From contig NZ_JAIUJY010000004.1 of NCBI RefSeq assembly GCF_020166105.1, positions 1 through 64,000 on the forward strand: a stretch of 64,000 nucleotides of DNA. Reading direction: 5' to 3'. The notes beneath the pieces were generated by a model. The model made no database searches. It saw only the letters and a list, made by a program, of their open reading frames with translations, and had not been told where the DNA came from. This document shows, in pieces, positions 1 through 8,496 of this stretch. The DNA is from Blastococcus sp. LR1 (GTDB lineage Bacteria; Actinomycetota; Actinomycetes; Mycobacteriales; Geodermatophilaceae). Positions within the stretch are counted from its first letter, which is position 1, and each line of letters begins with the position of its first letter. The position numbers were made by a program, and so were the translations under genes.

Positions 1-1
1 C

Positions 2-61
2 GCCGCGTTGGCGCGCTGGCCCCCCGACCGGCGCACCCGGGGGGGCCGCTCCACCACCTGA
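2..61 (+). CDS. Possible 3' end of a truncated upstream gene
   Basis: Reading from base 2 gives about 19 codons (AALARWPPDRR...RSTT) ending in TGA at 59-61, followed by a GC-rich hairpin at 83-118. The position before a terminator-like hairpin fits the C-terminus of a gene that begins outside the window, but the fragment is too short to identify. It could equally be non-coding. Confidence 0.3.
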   Translation, partial: AALARWPPDRRTRGGRSTT

Positions 62-82
62 GCCGCACCCCCCTCACCCCCA

Positions 83-118
83 CCCGGGGTGGCCCCCGAC
101 CCCGGGCCCCACCCCGGG
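83..118 (+). terminator. GC hairpin before the chemotaxis cluster
   Basis: CCCGGGGT (83-90) pairs with ACCCCGGG (111-118), followed by a T-rich stretch (ATTGTTCTT). It looks like an intrinsic terminator of an upstream gene and separates it from the more AT-rich promoter region (about 119-327) of the first transducer gene. Confidence 0.5.
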
Positions 119-339
119 ATTGTTCTTGCCGCCATTCGTAGGCAACAAATGGCGCCATGTCGACTTCGCCGAAACGGCTGCCGAGCAATCCTCCCGACAC
201 GGTTTGATTTCGTCCGTCGCTGATTCGTAATTGTTCTACGTTTTCCGCGATCCCCACGGCACCCCGGAACGGACAGTGCGGTCCTTCCGCCGGGGCGAGC
301 CTTGCTCACCAGCCCCCTCATTTCTCCAGGAGCACCACC
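119..339 (+). promoter_or_regulatory. Leader/promoter region of the chemotaxis cluster
   Basis: This stretch is clearly less GC-rich than the genes around it and carries no convincing reading frame. It holds a GCCGAAAC octamer (168-175), similar to the -10 element of FliA/WhiG-type sigma factors, with an AACAAA stretch at 144-149. It ends in a good ribosome binding site, AGGAG at 328-332, 7 nt before the ATG at 340. The promoter call is inference. Confidence 0.35.
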
Positions 340-2010
340 ATGACCGCCGCCGCCCGCATCCCGTCCGGCACCCCGCACGAACGGCCCGCATCGTCGAGCG
401 CCCGAGAGAGCCGATCGGTGACCCGCTGGTGGGCCGACCGCGGTGTTCGCACCAAGATCCTCACCGGTGTGGCCGTGGCCGCTGTGGCAGCCACCGCCGT
501 CGGTGTCCAGGGCCTCGGGGCGCTCTCCACGTCCGCGGACCGGACCCAGCAGATGTACGCGACGAACGTCGCCGGGACCCGGTTGGCGGAGGAGATGCGC
601 TTCTCGCTGATGAACGTCCGGTTCAACAGCACGAGCCGCTCCTACGCGTCCACCCCGGAGCTGAAGCAGGTCTACACCGACGGCCGCGAGGCCGCCCGTG
701 TCGAGTTCCTCGCCGCCGGCGAGGGGTACAGGACTCTCTCGGGAGTCAGCGCGGAGGAGGTTGCGATCGTCGACGAGGTGGTCCTCGACATGGAGGAGTA
801 CTTCGCTCTCGGGCTCCAGATGGACCAGCTCGTCGCCGCGGGAAACATGGCGCAGTTCAACGTCGTCCGCAAGGAGCAGATCACCCCGCTCACAGAGGAG
901 ATGGTCGCCGACCTGGAGGGCCTCACCGCCCTGCAGAACGAATCCGCCGCCGCCGACGCAGCAGCCGCACAGGCCTCCTACGACGACACTCGGACCGCCC
1001 TGCTCGCCGCCCTGATCGTGGGTGTGCTCGCCGCGCTCACCTGCGGAACGCTCATCGCCGCGAGCTTCGCCCGTGGCCTCCGGCGCATGCAGGACACGAC
1101 GGAAGCCCTCGCCGCCGGCGACCTGACCCGTCAGGTGGGACTCACCAGCAAGGACGAGCTGGGCCGGATGAGCGCCTCGCTGGACTCCGCCGTCGCCAGC
1201 ATGCGCGACGTGATGGCCGGAGTCGTCGCCTCAGCGGATGCGGTCGCAGCGTCGTCGGAGGAGCTGTCGGCCTCCTCGGCGCAGATCGCAGCCTCGGCCG
1301 GTGAGACCTCCGCCCAGTCCGGCGTGGTCGCCGGTGCCGCGGAGGAGGTCTCGCGCAGCGTGCAGACCGTGGCCGCGGGTGCGGAGGAGATGGGTGCCTC
1401 GATCCGGGAGATCGCCAGCAACGCCGCCGAGGCCAGCCAGGTCGCCGCTCGCGCCGTGGACGCCGCGGCCGCCACCACCGCCACCGTCGCCAAGCTCGGT
1501 GACTCGTCCGCGGAGATCGGCAACGTCGTCAAGGTCATCACCTCGATCGCGGAGCAGACCAACCTGCTGGCCCTGAACGCCACCATCGAGGCCGCTCGCG
1601 CCGGGGAGGCGGGCAAGGGCTTCGCGGTGGTCGCCAACGAGGTCAAGGAGCTGGCCCAGGAGACCGCGAAGGCGACCGAGGACATCGCCCGCAGGGTGCT
1701 GGCCATCCAGGGCGACACCACCGCCGCGGTGACCGCGATCGAGGAGATCTCGAGCATCGTCGCGCAGATCTCCGACCGGCAGACGACGATCGCCTCGGCC
1801 GTGGAGGAGCAGACCGCCACCACCAGCGAGATGTCTCGCTCGGTACAGGAGGCCGCGGGCGGCACCACCCAGATCGCCGACAACATCACCGGCGTCTCCG
1901 GCGCCGCCGATGCGACCAACCAGGCGTTGGGTCAGACCCGCGTCGCCGTCGACGAGCTGTCCCGGATGGCTGCCGACCTCCGCACCACGGTCGGCCGGTT
2001 CACCTACTGA
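340..2010 (+). CDS. Methyl-accepting chemotaxis protein (transducer 1)
   Basis: A 556-aa membrane receptor that passes ligand signals to CheA/CheW. The order is a cytoplasmic N-terminus, TM1 (about 39-61), an extracytoplasmic four-helix-type sensor region (62-219), TM2 (220-243), HAMP (244-296) and a signalling domain to the C-terminus. The conserved hairpin tip around 404-440 contains [18 protein letters not shown]. It ends GRFTY with no NWETF-type CheB/CheR tether. Start: ATG with AGGAG 7 nt upstream. The signalling half is almost identical to that of the next gene, while the sensor regions differ, so the pair arose by duplication and probably senses different ligands; those ligands cannot be read from the sequence. 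Confidence 0.95.
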   Translation: MTAAARIPSGTPHERPASSSARESRSVTRWWADRGVRTKILTGVAVAAVAATAVGVQGLGALSTSADRTQQMYATNVAGTRLAEEMRFSLMNVRFNSTSRSYASTPELKQVYTDGREAARVEFLAAGEGYRTLSGVSAEEVAIVDEVVLDMEEYFALGLQMDQLVAAGNMAQFNVVRKEQITPLTEEMVADLEGLTALQNESAAADAAAAQASYDDTRTALLAALIVGVLAALTCGTLIAASFARGLRRMQDTTEALAAGDLTRQVGLTSKDELGRMSASLDSAVASMRDVMAGVVASADAVAASSEELSASSAQIAASAGETSAQSGVVAGAAEEVSRSVQTVAAGAEEMGASIREIASNAAEASQVAARAVDAAAATTATVAKLGDSSAEIGNVVKVITSIAEQTNLLALNATIEAARAGEAGKGFAVVANEVKELAQETAKATEDIARRVLAIQGDTTAAVTAIEEISSIVAQISDRQTTIASAVEEQTATTSEMSRSVQEAAGGTTQIADNITGVSGAADATNQALGQTRVAVDELSRMAADLRTTVGRFTY

Positions 2011-2225
2011 CGAGCTGAGCGCACCTCTCGGACGGGGTGATCAGTCGACATGGGAAATGCGGTCGTCGTCCCTTCTCGACGGGCTCTCCCGACACGCCGG
2101 ACACGCGAGTCCGCGCGGTTCTTCCCGCCCTATCTTTCCCCCACCGCACAGCGCACCGAGCCGGTCGCACTCGCCCGGCGCATCCCGTGTGAACGGTGCC
2201 GTCGCACATTCCCAGGAGCCTTTCC

Positions 2226-3899
2226 TTGTCGCACGCCCGCACCGCTCCCGCTCTCGAGGGCCCCCGCCGCGGTCTCCCGCTGCTCGGCCGGCTGGGCGAC
2301 GTCCGCATCGGTCGCCGCCTCGGCCTGGCCTTCGGCACCGTCGGCTGCCTGGTCCTGGTCAGCACCGGCGCCGGCCTGATCGCGGTGGGCGAGCAGCGCG
2401 ACATCGCCACCGAGCTGAGCGACGTCGCCGGCGTGCTGCAGGAGGCCGAGACGGCGCGGTTCCAGATCGCCGACGTGAGTGGTTGGCAGGGCCTCGTCAT
2501 GGCCGACGTCGCCGCGTTCGGCCCCGCGGCGGGTCTCGCGCCCGACGCCTACAACCGCAACGGCATGATCGAGAGCAAGGCGGCCGTGTACGACTGGCTG
2601 GCCGAGGTCGACACCTCGGCCATGGATGCGGACGAGCGGGCCACCTGGAGCGAGCTCGAGCCGGCCTGGGACAAGTACTTCGCCATGGACGACCAGGTGG
2701 TCGCGTGGATCTCCGACGGCTCGCCCTCGGGCTTCCGCACCGCGGTGGAGAGCATCAACGGCGGGGAGGCGGGGGAGGGGTACGGACTCGTCCTCGACGT
2801 CGCCGATCGTGTCGAGGTCTCGGCCAGCGAGCGCGTCGAGCTCCTCACCGAGCGGCAGCGCGACGCGCAGAGCCGGGCCACGATCCTGCTGAGCGTCGTC
2901 GGCGGCCTGGCCGTCCTGTTCGCCGTCATCGCCTCGGTCGCCGCCGCCCGCTCGGTCGTGCGCCCGCTGCGCCGGGTCCAGGCCTCGCTCGACGCCGTCG
3001 CGCAGGGCGACCTGACCCGCCCGGCGGGCGTGCACTCCCGCGACGAGGTGGGTCAGATGGCCGCCGCGCTGACCACGGCGCAGGACAGCCTCCGCCGGCT
3101 GGTGAGCTCCGTCGTCGCCTCGGCCGACGCGGTCGCCGCGAGCTCGGAGGAGCTCTCGGCCTCGTCCGGTCAGATCTCGGCGTCCGCGGAGGAGACCTCG
3201 GCGCAGTCCGGCGTAGTCGCCGGTGCTGCCGAGGAGGTGTCGCGCAGCGTGCAGACGGTCGCCGCCGGTGCGGAGGAGATGGGGCTGTCGATCCGGGAGA
3301 TCTCCCAGAACGCCGCGGAGGCCAGCCAGGTGGCGGCGCGCGCGGTGACCGCGGCCGAGACGACGACGGTGACGGTGGCGAAACTGGGGGAGTCCTCGGC
3401 GGAGATCGGCAACGTCGTCAAGGTGATCACGAGCATCGCGGAGCAGACGAACCTGCTGGCGCTGAACGCCACCATCGAGGCCGCCCGGGCAGGCGAGGCC
3501 GGCAAGGGCTTCGCGGTCGTGGCCAACGAGGTCAAGGAGCTCGCGCAGGAGACGGCGAAGGCCACCGAGGACATCGCCCGCCGGGTCGAGGCGATCCAGA
3601 AGGACACCGGTGCCGCGGTCGGCGCGATCGAGGAGATCTCCGCGATCGTCGGCCAGATCTCCGACCGGCAGACCACCATCGCCTCCGCCGTGGAGGAGCA
3701 GACCGCCACCACCAGCGAGATGTCGCGCTCGGTCCAGGAGGCCGCGGGCGGCGCCGGTCAGATCGCCGACAACATCGGCAGCGTCTCGACGGCGGCCGAG
3801 TCGACCACCCAGGCGCTCGCCCAGACCCGCACCGCGGTGGACGAGCTGTCCCGCATGGCCGCGGACCTCCGCACCGAGGTCGGCCGCTTCACCTACTAG
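2226..3899 (+). CDS. Methyl-accepting chemotaxis protein (transducer 2)
   Basis: A 557-aa paralogue of the preceding receptor. It has TM1 near residues 28-50, a sensor region to about 215, TM2 near 220-240 ([20 protein letters not shown]), HAMP with a DLTRPAG signature, then the methyl-accepting domain with the same tip sequence as transducer 1. I place the start at TTG 2226 because AGGAG at 2214-2218 is exactly 7 nt upstream, the same spacing as in the first gene; an in-frame ATG at 2196 lacks a binding site. The stop codon touches a dispersed hairpin repeat (3899-3955). The sensor region differs from transducer 1; ligand unknown. Confidence 0.93.
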   Translation: MSHARTAPALEGPRRGLPLLGRLGDVRIGRRLGLAFGTVGCLVLVSTGAGLIAVGEQRDIATELSDVAGVLQEAETARFQIADVSGWQGLVMADVAAFGPAAGLAPDAYNRNGMIESKAAVYDWLAEVDTSAMDADERATWSELEPAWDKYFAMDDQVVAWISDGSPSGFRTAVESINGGEAGEGYGLVLDVADRVEVSASERVELLTERQRDAQSRATILLSVVGGLAVLFAVIASVAAARSVVRPLRRVQASLDAVAQGDLTRPAGVHSRDEVGQMAAALTTAQDSLRRLVSSVVASADAVAASSEELSASSGQISASAEETSAQSGVVAGAAEEVSRSVQTVAAGAEEMGLSIREISQNAAEASQVAARAVTAAETTTVTVAKLGESSAEIGNVVKVITSIAEQTNLLALNATIEAARAGEAGKGFAVVANEVKELAQETAKATEDIARRVEAIQKDTGAAVGAIEEISAIVGQISDRQTTIASAVEEQTATTSEMSRSVQEAAGGAGQIADNIGSVSTAAESTTQALAQTRTAVDELSRMAADLRTEVGRFTY

Positions 3900-3955
3900 A
3901 AGGACCCCGTCCTCCTCACCCCTCGCAGGCTCGGGGCGAGCTTCGGGACGGGGCC
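3899..3955. repeat. Dispersed double-hairpin repeat, copy 1
   Basis: Starts GAAGGACCCC at the stop codon of transducer 2 and ends GGGGCC. The outer stem is CCCCGTCC with GGACGGGG. The inner stem is CTCACCCC with GGGGCGAG (one A-C mismatch) around TCGCAGGCTC. Other copies lie at 6972, 25765, 58705 and 59882. It could act as a terminator or processing signal, but it has no T-tract. Confidence 0.75.
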
Positions 3956-3987
3956 GAACGCCGATGGTCGGTTGCGGGCGATCGGCT

Positions 3988-3995
3988 GCCGATAA
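3988..3995 (+). promoter_or_regulatory. GCCGATAA octamer upstream of cheA
   Basis: GCCGATAA matches the -10 element known for FliA/WhiG-type sigma factors and lies 105 nt before cheA. The identical octamer recurs at 7056 and close variants at 168, 8219 and 8444, all within gaps of this cluster. No consistent -35 element was found, so the promoter role is tentative. Confidence 0.35.
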
Positions 3996-4100
3996 CAGCA
4001 CAGACGGCGCGGGCCGACGGGTTCACCTTGACCCCGCTGCACGCCCGCCGATGACACCCCCGGAGCCGATCGCGCTCCCGGAAGCAGAGAGAAGGCAGCA

Positions 4101-6515
4101 GTGGACGGTCTGGACGACATCGTCGAGGAATTCCTCGTCGAGAGCCACGAGAACCTCGACCAGCTGGACGCCGACCTGGTGGCTCTCGAGAAGGAGCCCA
4201 ACTCGCGCGAGCGCCTGTCGAGCATCTTCCGGACCATCCACACGATCAAGGGCACCAGCGGCTTCCTGGCCTTCAACCGGCTGGAGGAGGTCACGCACGT
4301 CGGCGAGAACATGCTCTCCCGGCTGCGCGACGGCGAGCTGGCGCTGACCCCGCACCGCACCAGCGTGCTGCTGCAGATGGTCGACGTCGTCCGCGCGCTG
4401 CTCACCACGATCGAGGCCAGCGGCGGGGAGGGCGGCGTGGACGTGTCCGCCGCCGTCTCCGCCATCAGCGCCGCGATGGAGAACGGCGACGGCCCGGCCG
4501 CCGAGGCGCCCGCCGCCGAAGCTCCTGCCGCGGCCCCCGTCGCCGAGGTGGCCGCCCCGGTCGCCGCCGCCGAGAAGGCCCCCGCCAAGAAGGCCCCCGC
4601 CAAGCGCGCCAGCCGCGCGAAGGCCGCCCCCGCCCCCGCCCCCGCCGCCCCCGTCGAGGAGCCGGTGGCGGCGCCGGCCGCGGAACTGCCCGCAGACCTA
4701 CCCGTAGAGCCGGCCCTGCCGGCCGTTGCCGAGGAGCACCCGGTGTCCGAGCCCGCCGTCGCCGACCACCCCGAGGGCGAGGTCGCCTCCCCCGACGCCG
4801 CAGCCGGCTCGGGCCGCCGCGCCGTCGCCGACAGCACGATCCGCGTCGACGTCGACCTGCTCGACGAGCTGATGCTGCTCGTCGGCGAGCTGGTGCTGAC
4901 CCGCAACCAGATCGTCCAGTACGTCGGCCGTTCCAACGACACCGACCTGCTGCGCGCCTCCCAGCGGCTGAACCTGATCGCCAGCGAGCTGCAGGAAGGC
5001 GTCATGAAGACGCGCATGCAGCCGATCGACCACATCTGGTCGAAGCTGCCGCGCGTCGTCCGGGACCTGGGCCTGCAGCTGAAGAAGTCGATCCGCCTGG
5101 AGATGGAGGGCCGGGAGACCGAGCTCGACAAGACCCTCCTCGAGGCGGTCAAGGACCCGTTGACCCACCTCGTCCGCAACGGTGTCGACCACGGCATCGA
5201 GTCGCCGGAGGAGCGCAAGGCCGCCGGGAAGCCGGCCGAGGGCGTGCTCACCCTGCGCGCCCGCCACGAGAGCGGCCAGGTCGTGGTCGAGGTCGCCGAC
5301 GACGGCGCGGGCATCGACCCGGTCAAGCTCGGTGCCAAGGCCGTGCAGCGCGGTCTGCTCACCCAGGACGCGCTCGGCCGCATGAGCCCGGCAGACATCC
5401 TGCAGCTGATCTTCCTGCCCGGCTTCTCGACGGCGGCCGCGGTCACCAACGTCTCCGGCCGCGGTGTCGGCATGGACGTCGTGAAGACCAACATCGAGTC
5501 GATCGGCGGCACGATCGAGGTCGAGTCGGACGCCGGCAAGGGCACCGTCTGCCGGCTGCGCATCCCGCTGACGCTGGCGATCGTCCCGGCGCTCACCGTC
5601 GAGTGCGCCACCGACCGCTACGCCATCCCGCAGATCAGCCTGCAGGAGCTGGTCAGCCTGGACGCCGAGAAGGCCGTCAACGCGGTCGAGGAGGTCGGTG
5701 GCGCGCAGGTCTACCGCCTCCGCGGCGAACTGCTCCCGCTGGTGCGGCTCACCGACGTCCTGGGCATCACCTCCGAGCGGCACGACGGCCACGTGGTCAT
5801 CGCCGTCCTCCGGTCCGAGGGCCGGCGCTTCGGCCTGGTGGTCGACCGCGTCATCAACACCGAGGAGATCGTCGTCAAGGCGGTCGGCGGGCAGCTGAAG
5901 TCCATCGGCCTCTACTCCGGCGCCACGGTGCTCGGCGACGGCACCGTGGCCCTCATCCTCGACGTCCAGGCCCTCGCCCGGCGCGCGCTGCGCACCGAGA
6001 GCCTCGACCGCCAGGAGTCCCGCGCGTCGGTCGGCCAGAGCACGGCGGCCGAGACGGAGCGCCAGCGCATGCTGCTGGCCTCCATCGGTGGCGGCCGCCG
6101 CGTCGCCATCCCGCTCGACACCGTCACCCGCCTCGAGCAGGTGCGCACCGACTCGGTGGAGAAGGTCGGCAACCGGGAGGTCGTGCAGTACCGCGGCGCG
6201 ATCCTGCCGATCGTCCGTCTCGACCGGCACCTGGGCGCCTACGGCGAGACCGACCACGAGGTCCTCGAGGTCATCGTCTACAGCGACCACGGCCGCAGCG
6301 TCGCCATCGTGGTCGAGGAGATCCTCGACATCGTCGACGGCGAGGCGGCCGTCCGCAGCGACATCGAGGACATGGGCCTGCTCGGCTCCGCCGTCCTCGG
6401 CGACAGGGTGACCGAGCTGCTCGACGTCCGCGCCGCCATCCTCGCCGCCGACCCGGCGTTCTACTCATCCCCCACGACGCCGGCCGGCGTCTCCGACTCC
6501 CTGCTGGAGGTCTGA
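4101..6515 (+). CDS. cheA: Chemotaxis histidine kinase CheA with two CheW domains
   Basis: An 804-aa cytoplasmic kinase that autophosphorylates and passes phosphate to CheY and CheB. The HPt domain (1-105) has its phospho-His at H47 (IHTIKGTSGF). A long Ala/Pro/Lys linker (about 130-240) stands where a P2 CheY-docking domain would be, and none is recognisable. The dimerisation domain (about 245-310) and HATPase follow, with the N box (LTHLVRNGVDHGIE), G1 (DDGAGID) and G2 (GRGVGMD). Two CheW-like regulatory domains lie at about 507-640 and 655-790, whereas classical CheA has one. Start GTG 4101 has AGAAGG just upstream. It ends one base before cheW. Confidence 0.96.
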   Translation: MDGLDDIVEEFLVESHENLDQLDADLVALEKEPNSRERLSSIFRTIHTIKGTSGFLAFNRLEEVTHVGENMLSRLRDGELALTPHRTSVLLQMVDVVRALLTTIEASGGEGGVDVSAAVSAISAAMENGDGPAAEAPAAEAPAAAPVAEVAAPVAAAEKAPAKKAPAKRASRAKAAPAPAPAAPVEEPVAAPAAELPADLPVEPALPAVAEEHPVSEPAVADHPEGEVASPDAAAGSGRRAVADSTIRVDVDLLDELMLLVGELVLTRNQIVQYVGRSNDTDLLRASQRLNLIASELQEGVMKTRMQPIDHIWSKLPRVVRDLGLQLKKSIRLEMEGRETELDKTLLEAVKDPLTHLVRNGVDHGIESPEERKAAGKPAEGVLTLRARHESGQVVVEVADDGAGIDPVKLGAKAVQRGLLTQDALGRMSPADILQLIFLPGFSTAAAVTNVSGRGVGMDVVKTNIESIGGTIEVESDAGKGTVCRLRIPLTLAIVPALTVECATDRYAIPQISLQELVSLDAEKAVNAVEEVGGAQVYRLRGELLPLVRLTDVLGITSERHDGHVVIAVLRSEGRRFGLVVDRVINTEEIVVKAVGGQLKSIGLYSGATVLGDGTVALILDVQALARRALRTESLDRQESRASVGQSTAAETERQRMLLASIGGGRRVAIPLDTVTRLEQVRTDSVEKVGNREVVQYRGAILPIVRLDRHLGAYGETDHEVLEVIVYSDHGRSVAIVVEEILDIVDGEAAVRSDIEDMGLLGSAVLGDRVTELLDVRAAILAADPAFYSSPTTPAGVSDSLLEV

Positions 6516-6516
6516 C

Positions 6517-6969
6517 ATGACCGCCCCCACCACCACCGCTGCTCCCGCCACCAGCGGGCAGCTGGCCACCTTCCGGCTCGACGGCGACCTGTACGGCGTG
6601 GAGGTGGAGCACGTGCAGGAGGTGCTCCGCAGCCAGCAGCTGACCCGGGTCCCGCTCGCGCCGACCGCCGTCGCCGGGCTGATCAACCTCCGCGGCCAGG
6701 TGGTGACCGCGATCGAGCTGCGCGAGCGGCTCGGCCGGCCGCCGCGCCCCGAGGGCACCGACGCCGTCGTCATCGTCGTGCGGCTGCACGGCGAGGCGGT
6801 CAGCCTCCTGGTGGACTCCATCGCCGATGTCGTCGACGTGGACGCCAACGACTTCGAGGCTCCGCCGGACACCCTCGAGGGCCAGGCCCGCGACCTGATC
6901 CGCGGGGCCTACAAGCTCGACGGGCAGCTGCTGCTCGCCCTGGACGTCCAGAAGGCCGTCAGCGCCTGA
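6517..6969 (+). CDS. cheW: Chemotaxis coupling protein CheW
   Basis: A 150-aa adaptor that links transducers to CheA. It is a single CheW domain: LATFRLDGDLYGVEVEHVQEV, RVPLAPTAVAGLINLRGQ and a C-terminal GAYKLDGQLLLALDV segment. It begins one base after the cheA stop, so the two are co-transcribed and probably translationally coupled. A copy of the dispersed double-hairpin repeat starts two bases after the stop codon. Confidence 0.95.
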   Translation: MTAPTTTAAPATSGQLATFRLDGDLYGVEVEHVQEVLRSQQLTRVPLAPTAVAGLINLRGQVVTAIELRERLGRPPRPEGTDAVVIVVRLHGEAVSLLVDSIADVVDVDANDFEAPPDTLEGQARDLIRGAYKLDGQLLLALDVQKAVSA

Positions 6970-6971
6970 TC

Positions 6972-7029
6972 GAAGGACCCCCGTGCCCCCCGCCGCTCGC
7001 ACGCTCGCGGCGGGACCCTGCACGGGGCC
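6972..7029. repeat. Dispersed double-hairpin repeat, copy 2
   Basis: Outer stem CCCCGTGC with GCACGGGG; inner stem CCCGCCG with CGGCGGG around CTCGCACGCTCG. Both stems are perfect although the bases differ from the other copies, which is the strongest covariation in the set. It lies directly after cheW. Confidence 0.78.
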
Positions 7030-7055
7030 GACCGTTCCATCACCTTCTGTGATGG

Positions 7056-7063
7056 GCCGATAA
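7056..7063 (+). promoter_or_regulatory. GCCGATAA octamer after cheW
   Basis: Identical to the octamer upstream of cheA, and the following bases (CACAG) are also shared with the variant at 8444. It lies 18 nt before a terminator-like hairpin, so if it is a promoter the transcript would begin with that hairpin. Tentative. Confidence 0.3.
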
Positions 7064-7080
7064 CACAGCTCACCCGGACA

Positions 7081-7126
7081 CGCGGCCGTCACTCCCTCGC
7101 TCTCCTGCGAAGGGGTGACGGCCGCG
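7081..7126 (+). terminator. Terminator after cheA-cheW
   Basis: CGCGGCCGTCAC (7081-7092) and GTGACGGCCGCG (7115-7126) form a perfect 12-bp stem that extends inward by a few pairs. A TGGCTTTT stretch follows. This is a good intrinsic terminator for the upstream operon and speaks against using the in-frame GTG at 7115 as a start codon. Confidence 0.65.
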
Positions 7127-7195
7127 TGGCTTTTCCGGCACCGGGGCACCAGCATGGGACGACCGTTCGGTCCCGAGACGCTGGAGGCGCTAGCC

Positions 7196-8101
7196 ATGCC
7201 CTATTCGCTGGTGAGTGCCGCCACGCTGGGATTCGACCTCGTCCGCCTGCCCGCCGGCCGCGCGGTGGCGGAGGTCCTGCTCACCGGCCTCGGCGCCGAC
7301 GAGGACGCCGTCTCGCGGCTGGCCGCCGTGCACCCCGCCCGCGGGCTGGACCGCGAGCACCGCGGCGTACGCGTCATCCGGGGCCGCCGGGCCCGGGAGA
7401 TGGCGGCCGGGGTGCCGCACATGCGCTCGGCCGCCGACGCCGGCGCGGCCGCGGGAGACCGCACCGCGCTGCTCGTCGCCCAGCTGGAGCAGGGCACGAT
7501 CGGCGACGCGCCCACCCTGGAGCGCCTCCTGCGCGAGGACGTCCTGGGCTCCGAGCACGCGCTGCGCGCCGAGCTCGACGTCGACCTGTGGGACGAGGCC
7601 ACCGAGGTGCTGGCCGACGCCGCCGTCGGCTTCTGGGCCGCCGGCGTGCTGCCGCCCCTGGTGCGCCGCGACCTGACCGCGGCCTTCGACCGCGCCCAGG
7701 ACGCCGGCCCGCTGGTCGGCACCGCCGGCTGGGGGCTCGGCCCCGCCGAGCCCGAGCTCACGTCCTTCCTGGCCTCGGTCCGCGATCTGGACGACGCCGG
7801 ACGCACCCGCTGGCGGGTCGCCGTCGACGAGGGGCGCGCCGCGCACCGCCCGTGGGCGACCGCCATGCACGAGGCCTCCTGGGCGGCGCACGTCTCCGGT
7901 CGTACCCGGGCGCTCGCCGCCGCTCAGCTGCTGGCCGTCCAGGCGTTCCTCGACGGCGGGTTCGACCTGCGCGACGGGGCGGCGGGCGTCTGGAACGCCG
8001 TCGCCGGCTGCGTGCAGGCGATCGTGCTCGCCGACCTGCTCGGTGAGGAGTCCGCGACGGTGCTGCTCGCACCCCGTACGCGGACGGCGCCGCCCGCCTG
8101 A
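7196..8101 (+). CDS. Unrecognised protein within the chemotaxis cluster
   Basis: A 301-aa soluble, Ala-rich and mainly helical protein that I do not recognise; no signal peptide, membrane segment or catalytic motif is obvious. I chose ATG 7196 (MPYSLVSAATLGF) because GGAGGC lies about 10 nt upstream; in-frame ATG 7154 and GTG 7115 are alternatives, the latter lying inside a hairpin. It sits between the cheA-cheW and cheB-cheR blocks on the same strand and is closed by its own strong terminator at 8115-8146, so it is probably a separate transcript. Location suggests, but does not prove, a role linked to chemotaxis. Confidence 0.75.
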   Translation: MPYSLVSAATLGFDLVRLPAGRAVAEVLLTGLGADEDAVSRLAAVHPARGLDREHRGVRVIRGRRAREMAAGVPHMRSAADAGAAAGDRTALLVAQLEQGTIGDAPTLERLLREDVLGSEHALRAELDVDLWDEATEVLADAAVGFWAAGVLPPLVRRDLTAAFDRAQDAGPLVGTAGWGLGPAEPELTSFLASVRDLDDAGRTRWRVAVDEGRAAHRPWATAMHEASWAAHVSGRTRALAAAQLLAVQAFLDGGFDLRDGAAGVWNAVAGCVQAIVLADLLGEESATVLLAPRTRTAPPA

Positions 8102-8114
8102 CCTCCGCTTCTTC

Positions 8115-8146
8115 GACGGCCCCCGGGGATTTCCCCGGGGGCCGTC
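8115..8146. terminator. Strong perfect-stem terminator
   Basis: GACGGCCCCCGGGGA (8115-8129) pairs perfectly with TCCCCGGGGGCCGTC (8132-8146) across a 2-nt loop, shortly after the stop codon at 8101. A weak T run follows. It is the probable end of the transcript carrying the unrecognised gene. Confidence 0.75.
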
Positions 8147-8218
8147 GTCATTTCCGCGGCAATTTGTCGATCATGCCGAAGTCGGTCACCGAATAGGCAG
8201 AAGTCGACATTTATTGAC

Positions 8219-8226
8219 GCCGAAAA
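8219..8226 (+). promoter_or_regulatory. GCCGAAAA octamer upstream of cheB
   Basis: Fits the GCCGA-A/T-A pattern of FliA-type -10 elements, with CAGAAG 15 nt upstream as a poor -35. It lies 271 nt before the cheB start. Weak on its own; it counts mainly because variants recur in the other gaps of the cluster. Confidence 0.25.
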
Positions 8227-8423
8227 GATTGCGCCAGACATTCTGCGTGTCGGCTGAAATCCGGCTCCCGGACGCCGAGAATCTCTCCGACAGCAGCAGC
8301 CCGCCCCCGCATCGTCGCGACGTGCAGGCTGAAGCGCTCAGAGCGCGCGACGTCCTCGTCCTCCGGTCCCCGTTCCCCCTGCCCGCGTGGCGTCGGAGAG
8401 CGGCGACCCCGGGCGTCGCAGCG

Positions 8424-8451
8424 CTCAAGCCGGGCGTGCAGATGCCGATAC
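8424..8451 (+). promoter_or_regulatory. Candidate flagellar-type promoter for cheB
   Basis: CTCAAG (8424-8429), a 14-nt spacer, then GCCGATAC (8444-8451), 45 nt before the cheB start. This is the best -35/-10 pairing of the GCCGATA sites in the cluster and is similar to FliA-dependent promoters described in motile actinobacteria (CTCAAA...GCCGAA). Inference from sequence only. Confidence 0.4.
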
Positions 8452-8496
8452 ACAGAACGAGCCCGCCGGTCGCCGGGGGCAGGCCCAGGAGGACGT

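Larger units (their letters stand above)
8102..8496. other. 395-nt gap before cheB
   Basis: No credible gene. It contains a strong hairpin (8115-8146), a relatively AT-rich stretch (about 8150-8260), two octamers resembling a flagellar sigma -10 element (8219-8226 and 8444-8451), and an AGGAGG ribosome binding site at 8487-8492 for cheB. Confidence 0.6.

Noticed and set aside
7115-7195. Longer N-terminus of the unrecognised gene from GTG 7115
   Set aside because: GTG 7115 lies in the right arm of an intrinsic terminator and has no properly spaced ribosome binding site; ATG 7196 has one.
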